NCBI GenBank assembly: GCA_964571815.1
Contig: CAZNDN010000102.1
Span: forward strand, 1-14,918
Source of the DNA: CAZNDN01 sp964571815
Lineage (GTDB): Bacteria; Fibrobacterota; Chitinivibrionia; Chitinivibrionales; WJKA01
Direction: 5' to 3'
Length of the DNA: 14,918 nt
This document shows, piece after piece, positions 1 to 7,414 of the stretch (position 1 is the stretch's first letter; each line of letters opens with the position of its first letter). The notes under the pieces were generated by a model. The model was given only the letters and a program-made list of their open reading frames with translations. It was not told the origin of the DNA and did not search any database. The position numbers were made by a program, and so were the translations under genes.

Positions 1-220
1 ATCCAGATGTAACAAACGATTAATCAGTACCTTACGCTGTCTTGGGCAGGGGGAACTTCGGATTAGCAGATATGTCCATAGGTCTTTGTCTGCTGCACAC
101 CCCTTCAGACTCAAACACGCACGCCCCCGAGACTGCTCGAATCGGCACACCTCGATAGTAGCGAACACGATGGGCAGGCATTGATCCTGAATTTATATTT
201 TCCTTTGCACCGAGACCGTG

Positions 221-249
221 TTGACAATTGGTACATAATGGCTTATATA
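221..249 (+). promoter_or_regulatory. Candidate sigma-70-type promoter upstream of the sulfotransferase gene
   Basis: A perfect -35 box TTGACA (221-226) is followed by a 17-bp spacer and a -10-like TATATA (244-249; an alternative TATAAC lies at 246-251). Spacing is ideal. The surrounding 180-250 stretch is AT-rich compared with the flanks. Transcription would start near 256, on or just after the ATG at 254, so the transcript would be leaderless or the true start codon lies downstream. This is a pattern match only. Confidence 0.45.
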
Positions 250-253
250 ACAA

Positions 254-1024
254 ATGCGAGATGCAGGGATTCAAACTTGGGCGAGCGGTCTCGTGCATGG
301 TGACTTTCTATATTCCGCGGCAGCCGAGATTCGGGCGTGGCTCAGAAGCTGTTCAATAACTTACGTCGCCTGCGCAAGAATTGCCAGGGCGAAGTTCCAG
401 TTCGTTGATAACGCCACAGAACTGTGTCTGGAGGGATTTCCGCGGTGCGGGAACTCCTTTGCAGTATCTCTGCTAAACAGGGCTGCGCCAGGGCTCAGAG
501 TAGCCCACCACACTCATTCAGTCGCCAACGTGAAGAAAGCTCTCAAATGGGGAATCCCAGTCTTTATTACAATACGGGAGCCTCTTGATGCCTTGGTTTC
601 GTATGTAGTGAGACGAAACGTAATCCGAGGCGCTAACACACACAAGCAAATCGTGTTCGGAAGCATCGACTATGCTCGATTTTACGAGTATGTAGCCCAG
701 AACAAAGACAACCTAGTAACAATGGACTTCTTTGAGATTACGCAGAAGCCATCGCACTTCCTAGCGTCGGTGCAAAATCTTACCGGGGGGCGTTTGCTTG
801 CTCCTCCGAAGGAGAAAATGAAGCCTCTTGTTGATGCCTCTGTCCGATGCATACACGACCACGAAAAGTCGCTGGGGTACGAAACGCTCTCATCATCCGT
901 TCCATCTCAAGAACGAAGGCGCTACGGCGCTGGAGTACGCAAGTTCATTTTGGAACACCACCATTCCCGAATAGAATACCTGAGCAAACTCTACGGATCA
1001 TTCACAGATAGGTGCAAAGGGTAA
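254..1024 (+). CDS. Sulfotransferase family protein, probably acting on polysaccharide
   Basis: Predicted PAPS-dependent sulfotransferase. Residues 60-69 (EGFPRCGNSF) match the P-loop that binds the 5'-phosphosulfate of PAPS. Residues 107-120 (IREPLDALVSYVVR) match the second signature, the 3'-phosphate-binding Arg/Ser segment. The ~256-residue length suits a compact bacterial carbohydrate sulfotransferase, with the fold beginning around residue 55. No signal peptide or clear membrane segment is seen, so it is probably cytoplasmic. The ATG at 254 has no Shine-Dalgarno sequence and sits where the upstream promoter would start transcription. The first ~50 residues look less conserved, and GTG 293 is an alternative start. 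It lies 172 bp upstream of the wzz-wzy-wzx genes on the same strand, so sulfation of the polysaccharide or a lipid-linked precursor is the natural inference. Family is fairly sure, substrate unknown. Confidence 0.75.
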   Translation: MRDAGIQTWASGLVHGDFLYSAAAEIRAWLRSCSITYVACARIARAKFQFVDNATELCLEGFPRCGNSFAVSLLNRAAPGLRVAHHTHSVANVKKALKWGIPVFITIREPLDALVSYVVRRNVIRGANTHKQIVFGSIDYARFYEYVAQNKDNLVTMDFFEITQKPSHFLASVQNLTGGRLLAPPKEKMKPLVDASVRCIHDHEKSLGYETLSSSVPSQERRRYGAGVRKFILEHHHSRIEYLSKLYGSFTDRCKG

Positions 1025-1196
1025 CGCCCCCCTTGTGGCCGGGCGACAATGCGAGTGAGAGATTTGTCGCGTTCTTTTGATGTATTTTTCAAGCTAACGT
1101 GGTGACGAAACGTACAACCAGGGACTGAGCCAAACAAGCTGATATTTCAAGCAGCATTCGCATACTCTGCCTCAGCTTCTTCGGGGAGGAATCAAT

Positions 1197-2387
1197 TTGT
1201 CTCAGCAGCACAGGAGAGTGGGTATTCTAGACGTAATCGCCGTCCTGACAGACTACAAGCGTTTCATTTTCATATCCATGCTCGCGATATCCATTGGAGC
1301 GGTAACGCTTGCCTTGCTCCTGCCCCAGTACTACACTGCAACAGCAGTGATTCTGCCCCCAAAGGATAGCTATTCCTCGGGTCTGGGGAGCATGCTGGGC
1401 AGGTTGCCGGTGCAGGGCCTTCTGGGCTCTCTCGACATTGTGGGGAGCGGGAACACCGACCAATTTCTTGCAATTCTGGACAGCCGGAGGCTGGCCGAGA
1501 GGGTGATTGAGAAGTTTGACCTCATTCGCAGATACAAGTTTCACAAGAGAAAGAAGTACTATTTCGAATCGGTCCTGAAGGAATACCACAAGAACGTCAG
1601 GGTTTCCGAGGACGACCTCGGGACTATAGCCGTCTCGGCTACGGACAAGAGTCCGAAGGTCGCTGCGGAGATCGCGAACTATATTTTGCAGGTTCTCAAT
1701 GATATCAATATTGAGATCACGCAAAAGAATGCGGCCTCTTCGCGCACGTTTTTTGAGAATCGCCTCAAACAGATTGAGCACGAACTCGACTCGGTTCAGA
1801 ATGCATTTGCCGGTTTTCAGACAGAACACGGTTATCTTGACATGCAGAGCCAGCTTTCGTCCACTATCGAAGCAATTACCCATCTGGAATCAACAATCAT
1901 GATGCTCGAGCTTGAGATGGAGGTGTTGAGGGAAGAGTACGGCCCTGAGAGTCCACGAGTCAAGGAGCTTGAGCAACGCAGAAGGGCAATGCGAAGAAGA
2001 ATTAACTCGTTCATTGAGCGTGGAAATGGAAAGATCGTGCTTGCACTCGAGGAAGCTCCTCAGCTGGGCGTTCAATACGCGGAGCTTCTCCGGGACGTCA
2101 AGGTCCAAGAGGGGCTGTACGAACTCCTGATACAAATGTATGAAGAGGCAAAATTCAACGAGGCGAATGATATTCCTGTCGTGAAGGTACTTGAGACCGC
2201 CCGCGTTCCTGATAAGAGAAGCAGACCGAAGCGCTCCATTCTCTGCACCCTTATCTTTTTTGCGGGTTTGTGTGCAACAACGGCCCTAGTCCTTCTCCAT
2301 CGGTGGTATCTCGCACATAAGACACATGAAACTGAAACCTATCGTAAGCTCCAAGCGATATTCTCCAATTTTCGGTCGAAGAAATGA
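1197..2387 (+). CDS. wzz: Wzz-type polysaccharide chain-length determinant (PCP family)
   Basis: Inner-membrane polysaccharide co-polymerase that sets the chain length made by Wzy. It has the expected architecture: a short cytoplasmic N-terminus, TM1 at about residues 23-43, a large periplasmic domain with long charged, coiled-coil-prone helices (about 180-275 and 295-320), a Pro-rich segment (RVPDKRSRPKR, about 336-346) and TM2 at about 347-367. The tail after TM2 is only ~30 residues and has no Walker motifs, so the BY-kinase domain of Wzc-like fusions is absent. The start is TTG at 1197, chosen because GGGGAGGA (1183-1190) sits 6 nt upstream. The gene ends in an ATGA overlap with the next gene, implying translational coupling. 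Family assignment is strong; whether it regulates O-antigen, capsule or exopolysaccharide cannot be told from this window. Confidence 0.88.
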   Translation: MSQQHRRVGILDVIAVLTDYKRFIFISMLAISIGAVTLALLLPQYYTATAVILPPKDSYSSGLGSMLGRLPVQGLLGSLDIVGSGNTDQFLAILDSRRLAERVIEKFDLIRRYKFHKRKKYYFESVLKEYHKNVRVSEDDLGTIAVSATDKSPKVAAEIANYILQVLNDINIEITQKNAASSRTFFENRLKQIEHELDSVQNAFAGFQTEHGYLDMQSQLSSTIEAITHLESTIMMLELEMEVLREEYGPESPRVKELEQRRRAMRRRINSFIERGNGKIVLALEEAPQLGVQYAELLRDVKVQEGLYELLIQMYEEAKFNEANDIPVVKVLETARVPDKRSRPKRSILCTLIFFAGLCATTALVLLHRWYLAHKTHETETYRKLQAIFSNFRSKK

Positions 2388-3697
2388 CTAGTATTTACCT
2401 GCTGGTCCTGGCTCTAACCCTGCTACTGGCACTGCGCTCACGGGGTGACTTCTTCGCCCCTGCGACGCTCTATATTATAGTCTATTCTTCCGCACTAATA
2501 GTCTACTCCTTTGGTCTGAGCAGATTTCAGAAGCCTTGGTCTTCGACGACCGTGATGCTCTTTGCTGGTGCGACCATGATGTTCCTTTGCGGCTGCTGGT
2601 TCATATCAGGAGTGGACGCCATCGGAAACCCTACTCGAGGGTTCAACTACAGGGCTATCCGAATGACGCTGCACGAGGATGCCGCTGACATGAATTGGAA
2701 CTGGTTTCTCCTTGTCTGGGCCGCATGCACCGCTTTATTCTTCGGGTCCTTTCTGTTCGCATGGTGCCAAGTTGGAGGACTTCCGTTGTTCGCAGAGGAA
2801 CCGGAAAACGCTCGCATGGAGTTCGTGCGTTCCAGCTTGGTCATCATCTATGGATGGCTTCTGGGTCCCGTAAGTCTCATGCTGTCTCTGGAAATGATAC
2901 TCTTCGGCAGGCTTTCGCTACCCAGACGCGTACTGGTCTGGGCCGTCTCAACGGTAGTAGCTCTGGTGTATCTTTCCTTGTTAATGAGAGTTGACCTGTT
3001 GAGATTACTGCTCTTTGGCGCTGTCTTCTTTCACTACGGGAAACGCCGCCTGTCCTTGCGTACTATTGTAGTTCTCCTCTGTGCTGCGGTGTGCCTGTTT
3101 CTTCTTGCCATGCTGATTCGTAAGGACATGGCTGGCCTGGAGATGCTGCGTACTAGTCTTCGAATCCGACTACCCCCCAAGTATTTATGGTTTTCGAATG
3201 TATACGCATACATAGTCAACAACTTCTGGAATTTTGACTACGCCGTCCGGACGTATATCGACGGTACAGGATACTACCCAATAAGCTACGGCTACAATCT
3301 CTTCCAACCATTTCTTTTTGCCGTTGGGATACATAAGCCACTGATGATAGCTTACAACTTCGATTCTCCCTACAATGAATCAGCCTCAATGATCGGCGGT
3401 CTGAACACAATACTCTATATCTGGCATTTCTACAAAGACTTCGGCATATTCGGTGCCTTCGTTCTGCCATTTCTTGCCGGTATCACGATGTCAAAATTCT
3501 ACCATGGGCTGATCCGTTTCCCAACATTGTTGCGTGTAAGCCTCTGGGGCGCTATTGCAGGTTGCATTGCCCTAAGCGTTATGATCCCTGTATGGACCTT
3601 CTGGTCATGGTTGTTCACAATCCTCTTCATCGTGCTTGCCCACGGCAAGAAAGCCCTTCCGCTACGCCTCCAATACTCGCGACTTGAAGACAAGTGA
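2384..3697 (+). CDS. wzy: Wzy-type oligosaccharide repeat-unit polymerase
   Basis: Predicted polytopic inner-membrane protein of 437 residues with roughly ten or more hydrophobic segments spread over its length, and a large hydrophilic stretch near residues 270-350 (starting around NVYAYIVNNFWNFDYAV) that would be periplasmic. This matches O-antigen/exopolysaccharide polymerases, which join lipid-linked repeat units in the periplasm. These proteins diverge strongly, so the call rests on topology, length and its position between wzz and wzx. The start ATG overlaps the wzz stop (ATGA, 2384-2387) and the end forms a GTGA overlap with wzx. The residues SYGYNLFQPFLFAVG resemble the conserved segment before the late membrane helices in repeat-unit polymerases. 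A WaaL-type ligase is a less likely alternative. Confidence 0.78.
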   Translation: MTSIYLLVLALTLLLALRSRGDFFAPATLYIIVYSSALIVYSFGLSRFQKPWSSTTVMLFAGATMMFLCGCWFISGVDAIGNPTRGFNYRAIRMTLHEDAADMNWNWFLLVWAACTALFFGSFLFAWCQVGGLPLFAEEPENARMEFVRSSLVIIYGWLLGPVSLMLSLEMILFGRLSLPRRVLVWAVSTVVALVYLSLLMRVDLLRLLLFGAVFFHYGKRRLSLRTIVVLLCAAVCLFLLAMLIRKDMAGLEMLRTSLRIRLPPKYLWFSNVYAYIVNNFWNFDYAVRTYIDGTGYYPISYGYNLFQPFLFAVGIHKPLMIAYNFDSPYNESASMIGGLNTILYIWHFYKDFGIFGAFVLPFLAGITMSKFYHGLIRFPTLLRVSLWGAIAGCIALSVMIPVWTFWSWLFTILFIVLAHGKKALPLRLQYSRLEDK

Positions 3698-5256
3698 ATG
3701 TCCAGAGATCAATGCCTCTCTCTGTAAATGCGCGCGCGGCGGCGGCTGAGAAAGTAATCTTCTCGCTCATTGGCTTCCTTCTCGTCCCCCTTATAGTGGC
3801 GAAAGCAGGTGTCGAAAAGTACGGATATTGGACCTTGCTGTTGTCAATTACCGCCAATTATGCCTTGCTTCAGGGGAGCATCTCACTTTCTTTTGACCGA
3901 TTCATCGCTGCCCGAGCCGCAGCTAGGGACCACGAAGGTGTCTGCTGCATCGTAGGAACATCATTCTACATCATGTTAGCACTGGGGGCAGTAATCTTTT
4001 CAATTGTGGCGATCTTTGCGCGCCCCATTGTTGACTTCTTCACCGAAAGCCCTCTCAAGCTTCAGTATCCCTGGCTGCTGGTACAACTTACCGCCGTGAG
4101 TGTACTCCAGATGCTCATGCAGGTGTTTTTCGCTGTCCCACGAGGATTACAGCACTACGCATCCCTTGCCAAACACTTGGTAGGAGCTCGTGTGGTGTAC
4201 GCAGCGATAATCGTTATCGGGCTCTACAGCGGTTATGGCCTCAATGCGTTGCTGAGCGGACTACTTGGGTATTGCATACTGGCTTTGCTCTCGGGAATGC
4301 AACTGACGTCCAGGTTCATCGGTTCACTTCCGTTGTCTTTCCGCTATTTCAGCAGAGATTGTCTCAGGGAGATATTCGGCTTTGGGGTGCGTCTGCAAGT
4401 ATCGAACATCGCATCGTGGCTCTCGCTACACTTCGATAAGCTCATAATCGGCAAAGCCCTCACAATAGAACACGTGGCGTATTACGAAATGGCTACTCGC
4501 TTAGTCTACGCTATTCGTCAACTCCCTTTTCTCGTATTCCAGGTCGTCGTGCCTCGTGCAAGCGAGTTGAATGAGAAAGGGAGCTTTCCAGCCCTGCGTA
4601 GTTTGTATCTTTCCGGAACCGCAGCCATTGCAATGTTTTCGGCGCTGTGCATTGGTGCACTTGTATTAAATGCGGATGGATTACTGTCTCTGTGGCTGCG
4701 GAAAGCCGCCCCGTCGCTAAGCGCATACACCTTCGTCATCATTCTGATTGGAGCATCAGTTCACATTTGCTCAGGCTTCGGAAGTTCGATCCTTCGAGGT
4801 GCCAACCGGCCTGGACCGGAGATGAAAGCCAACGCCATCATGGCGGCCACCAACGTCATGCTCTCTACAGTACTTCTTATGCTGTTTGGCTACCGCGGGG
4901 TTGTTGTGGGCACCTTGGCAGCATTCATGGTCACCCCCATTCCCATACTCGACTCGGCTAACCAATACCTTGAAGTAAAATGGGAGGTGCTTATTCGCCA
5001 GGCGCTTCTGCCCCCCTTCATGATTGCTATATTCGCAGTTGGGCTCAATGCTTGGTTGATACCTCAAGCGATACCCTCTTGGGTTCATGGTGACTCCTTA
5101 GCAGTCCTCAGAATTGTCCTAAGCAGCAGCATTGCCATCATAATCACAGCGGTCTTCGTTCCACTGTTCGGCGGCCCATCGTTGAAAAAAGGTGTTATCA
5201 GCCTTTTGGTGCTTCTGCCGAAATTCAATCTAAAGAGAGTACGATGGAAAAAATGA
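3694..5256 (+). CDS. wzx: Wzx-type polysaccharide flippase (MOP/MATE superfamily)
   Basis: Predicted inner-membrane flippase that moves undecaprenyl-linked repeat units to the periplasmic face. The 520 residues contain about 12-14 hydrophobic segments evenly spaced from residue ~20 to ~505. The N-terminus has the typical layout of this family: a helix ending in FLLVPLIVAKAG, followed by the GVEKYGYWTLL-type segment. The gene starts at GTG 3694, which overlaps the wzy stop as GTGA; ATG 3712 in the same frame is an alternative start. The stop codon overlaps an ATG at 5253 (ATGA). Its position directly after wzz and wzy, before a glycosyltransferase, supports the role. A MurJ-like lipid II flippase is less likely in this context. 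Confidence 0.87.
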   Translation: MNVQRSMPLSVNARAAAAEKVIFSLIGFLLVPLIVAKAGVEKYGYWTLLLSITANYALLQGSISLSFDRFIAARAAARDHEGVCCIVGTSFYIMLALGAVIFSIVAIFARPIVDFFTESPLKLQYPWLLVQLTAVSVLQMLMQVFFAVPRGLQHYASLAKHLVGARVVYAAIIVIGLYSGYGLNALLSGLLGYCILALLSGMQLTSRFIGSLPLSFRYFSRDCLREIFGFGVRLQVSNIASWLSLHFDKLIIGKALTIEHVAYYEMATRLVYAIRQLPFLVFQVVVPRASELNEKGSFPALRSLYLSGTAAIAMFSALCIGALVLNADGLLSLWLRKAAPSLSAYTFVIILIGASVHICSGFGSSILRGANRPGPEMKANAIMAATNVMLSTVLLMLFGYRGVVVGTLAAFMVTPIPILDSANQYLEVKWEVLIRQALLPPFMIAIFAVGLNAWLIPQAIPSWVHGDSLAVLRIVLSSSIAIIITAVFVPLFGGPSLKKGVISLLVLLPKFNLKRVRWKK

Positions 5257-5312
5257 GTTCAACCCATACTCAATTCCAGTTGTTGGTTCAACCACAGGAT
5301 ACCTATTCGTGA
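5253..5312 (+). CDS. Possible 19-residue bridging mini-ORF between wzx and the GT2 gene
   Basis: A short open frame (MSSTHTQFQLLVQPQDTYS) begins with an ATG that overlaps the wzx stop as ATGA (5253-5256) and ends with a TGA that overlaps the next gene's GTG start as GTGA (5309-5312). It exactly fills the gap between two genes and continues the overlap pattern of the whole operon. It may serve only to carry ribosomes from wzx to the glycosyltransferase. The upstream ribosome site is weak (GGA before a run of A). It could be chance; no homology is recognised. Confidence 0.3.
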   Translation: MSSTHTQFQLLVQPQDTYS

Positions 5313-6280
5313 GCAAACCCCTTGTCTCGCTACTCATCCTGAACTGGAATGGGGGGAATCTGCTGACTGCATGTTTAGATTCGCTGTTTGCGGCCACCTA
5401 CCGCCCGCTTCAGGTCATCGTAGTCGACAATGCTTCTACTGACAATTCGCTGGACATCCTTCAGTGCTACAAAGATGTTAACGTCTTACATAATCCAACT
5501 AATCTAGGGTATGCAGGCGGCAACAATCGGGCTCTTCCGTTGCTGCGGGGAGATTACGTTGCTGTTTTGAACAATGACATTACCGTTGACCCGCTATGGT
5601 TGGATAGCGCAATTCACTACCTGGAGGCTGACCCCTCTCTTGGAATTGTCAGTTGTCGGCAGATGCAGTCCTTTCAGAAAGAGCTGATAGACAGCCTTTA
5701 CCACGTCTGCTCGGTAGAGCTGACCTTCGAGGCGTTCGCACACAACATGCCGTATGATCCCACCAACCAACGTCATACCACACCCTCAAGGGTGCTCAGT
5801 GCACAAGGCGCCTCAATGATCATTCGCCGAAGTGTATTCGAATCACTGGCTGGATTTGATGAGCGCTTCTGGGCATACCACGACGATAGCGATTTGTGCC
5901 TCCGTGCCCTCCAGTGCGGGTGGCAATGTCTCTACACCCCCGGTTCTGTTGTGTATCACGAAGGAAGCATAAGCTTCGGGCGGAAGAGTGCCTCCTCTAT
6001 CTACTACTTCGAACGCAATAGAATATGGTTCATATACAAGCATTTTCCGGCATCTATCATTGCACGCCAATTGCCCTGGATTGTACTGGGAGAAGCCAGG
6101 CGGTTTCGGGGGAAACTCATTGATGGCGTTTTTGGGGCATATATGAGAGCACGTATTGACGCCCTTCGAGGATTGCATTTCTTTAGACAGGAAAGGCGAA
6201 CGCACTTGTCACGCCTGCACCACTACAAAAGGTATTTCCGACGGTTGCTCACAGAAGGCTCACTGCCCTATCCTCCTTGA
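5309..6280 (+). CDS. GT2 family glycosyltransferase (rhamnosyltransferase-like)
   Basis: Predicted cytoplasmic inverting glycosyltransferase adding a sugar to the lipid-linked repeat unit. The GT-A nucleotide-binding fold starts at residue 5 (VSLLILNWNG), with VVDNAS at 38-43 binding the nucleotide. The metal-binding DXD-type site is NND (88-90), and an acidic segment HDDSD at 191-195 matches the catalytic-base region. The EGSISFGR segment (218-225) follows, as in dTDP-rhamnose-type GT2 enzymes. The last ~75 residues are basic and partly hydrophobic, suggesting membrane association. The start is GTG at 5309 with AGGA at 5296-5299, 9 nt upstream. It is the last gene of the plus-strand run and converges on the GT4 pair with only 33 bp between stops. 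Donor and acceptor are unknown. Confidence 0.87.
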   Translation: MSKPLVSLLILNWNGGNLLTACLDSLFAATYRPLQVIVVDNASTDNSLDILQCYKDVNVLHNPTNLGYAGGNNRALPLLRGDYVAVLNNDITVDPLWLDSAIHYLEADPSLGIVSCRQMQSFQKELIDSLYHVCSVELTFEAFAHNMPYDPTNQRHTTPSRVLSAQGASMIIRRSVFESLAGFDERFWAYHDDSDLCLRALQCGWQCLYTPGSVVYHEGSISFGRKSASSIYYFERNRIWFIYKHFPASIIARQLPWIVLGEARRFRGKLIDGVFGAYMRARIDALRGLHFFRQERRTHLSRLHHYKRYFRRLLTEGSLPYPP

Positions 6281-6313
6281 CCCATGTTTTCCGAGTACAG
6301 CCATTCATTTCTT

Positions 6314-7411
6314 TCACCCCTCTTTGCAGGCTTTGGTCAACACCCGCAGATGTTCCGCGGCACTTGTATGCCAGTCATACCGATTGAGCACTCGTTCCCT
6401 TCCCCGAAGAACATCAGAGGTATCGAAGCCGGGACGATAGATAGAAATAATGACTTCTGCCATGTCATGCGGATTTCCCGGGTCGAAATAGAGAGCGTTA
6501 TCCCCGGCTATTTCCTCCATGACTGTATCTTTGGAAGTAAGAACCAGACAGCCCGCAGCAAGAGCCTCAAGAACCGGCAGCCCGAAACCTTCATAGAGTG
6601 ACGGAAGCACAAGCGCCTTGCAAGATTGATAGAGATCTTGTAGCTCGCCATCGGTCACATAGCCAAGGATATGTACTTGCGGCCTTACGGGACTCGCTTC
6701 AAGGTAATTCATAATCGATCTGTTGTGCCAGCCCTTAGGTCCGGCAATCTTGAGTTGTACTTCAAATCCCTTCAGTCGAGCTATTTCGAGAGCCCGAATG
6801 AGATTGAGTAGGTTCTTCCGTGGTTCGAAGTTGCCCGCGAAGAAGAGGAAAGCGCCACGCATTTTCGTATTCCCCCGGGAGCAGGTGGAGTGCCACGAAG
6901 GCTTACCCGGCACGATTACCGTTGCCTTTTCCACCGCCATTTGCCCGAACACCGTATCGAGTTCTTCCTTGACGAAATTCGAAATGACGATAATCGCTGC
7001 TGAATTCTTCAGGACTCTCGGGGTCAAGTACCTTAGGACCCAAAGCAACTGCCTTCTGACGGTCTTGGGGTAGCGGACATACGTGAAGTCATGTATTGTC
7101 GTCACCAAGGCGACTCCGGGTATTCGCCGGATTGGATTAATGTATGCAGGGCCCCAATGGACGTCAACACCCAGGGATTTGAGAATGCGGGGAAGCCGCA
7201 CATGAGTCCAAATCGTACCGGGCAGCATAGTCTCCAGTGTTAACCGCTTCCAACGCCAATTCCGCACCCCATAACCCGAATCGCCTGTTTCGATAAGCAC
7301 GTACTCATTTGTTTCATCAATATCCTGGAGGCAATCCAAGACGTTTCGAACATAGGCGTGCACTCCAGTTGCCGGCCCGAAAAGGCACCTGATATCAACA
7401 CTAATGAGCAT
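6314..7411 (-). CDS. GT4 family glycosyltransferase, downstream copy of a tandem pair
   Basis: Retaining GT-B glycosyltransferase of 365 residues. N-terminal acceptor-domain features include the Gly-rich loop GPATGVHAY (12-20) and TTIHDFTY (104-111). The C-terminal nucleotide-sugar domain has FFAGNFEPRKN (190-200) and the family E-x7-E signature, E274 and E282 in YEGFGLPVLEAL. Such enzymes often use GDP-mannose or a related donor. It is aligned without gaps to its upstream neighbour over about 310 residues, so the two arose by duplication. The start ATG (7409-7411) has AGGTGA three nt upstream, and this ribosome site contains the stop codon of the preceding gene, a clear sign of translational coupling. 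It converges on the GT2 gene. Exact specificity cannot be read from sequence. Confidence 0.88.
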   Translation of the reverse strand: MLISVDIRCLFGPATGVHAYVRNVLDCLQDIDETNEYVLIETGDSGYGVRNWRWKRLTLETMLPGTIWTHVRLPRILKSLGVDVHWGPAYINPIRRIPGVALVTTIHDFTYVRYPKTVRRQLLWVLRYLTPRVLKNSAAIIVISNFVKEELDTVFGQMAVEKATVIVPGKPSWHSTCSRGNTKMRGAFLFFAGNFEPRKNLLNLIRALEIARLKGFEVQLKIAGPKGWHNRSIMNYLEASPVRPQVHILGYVTDGELQDLYQSCKALVLPSLYEGFGLPVLEALAAGCLVLTSKDTVMEEIAGDNALYFDPGNPHDMAEVIISIYRPGFDTSDVLRGRERVLNRYDWHTSAAEHLRVLTKACKEG

Positions 7412-7414
7412 CTG

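Noticed and set aside
32..298. 88-codon minus-strand frame before the sulfotransferase
   Set aside because: Overlaps the sulfotransferase 5' end and the best promoter in the region, has no ribosome site and no recognisable family; YYRGVPI is only a weak echo of DUF4278.
1227..1883. 218-codon minus-strand frame inside wzz
   Set aside because: Antisense to a clear PCP-family gene; no domain seen.
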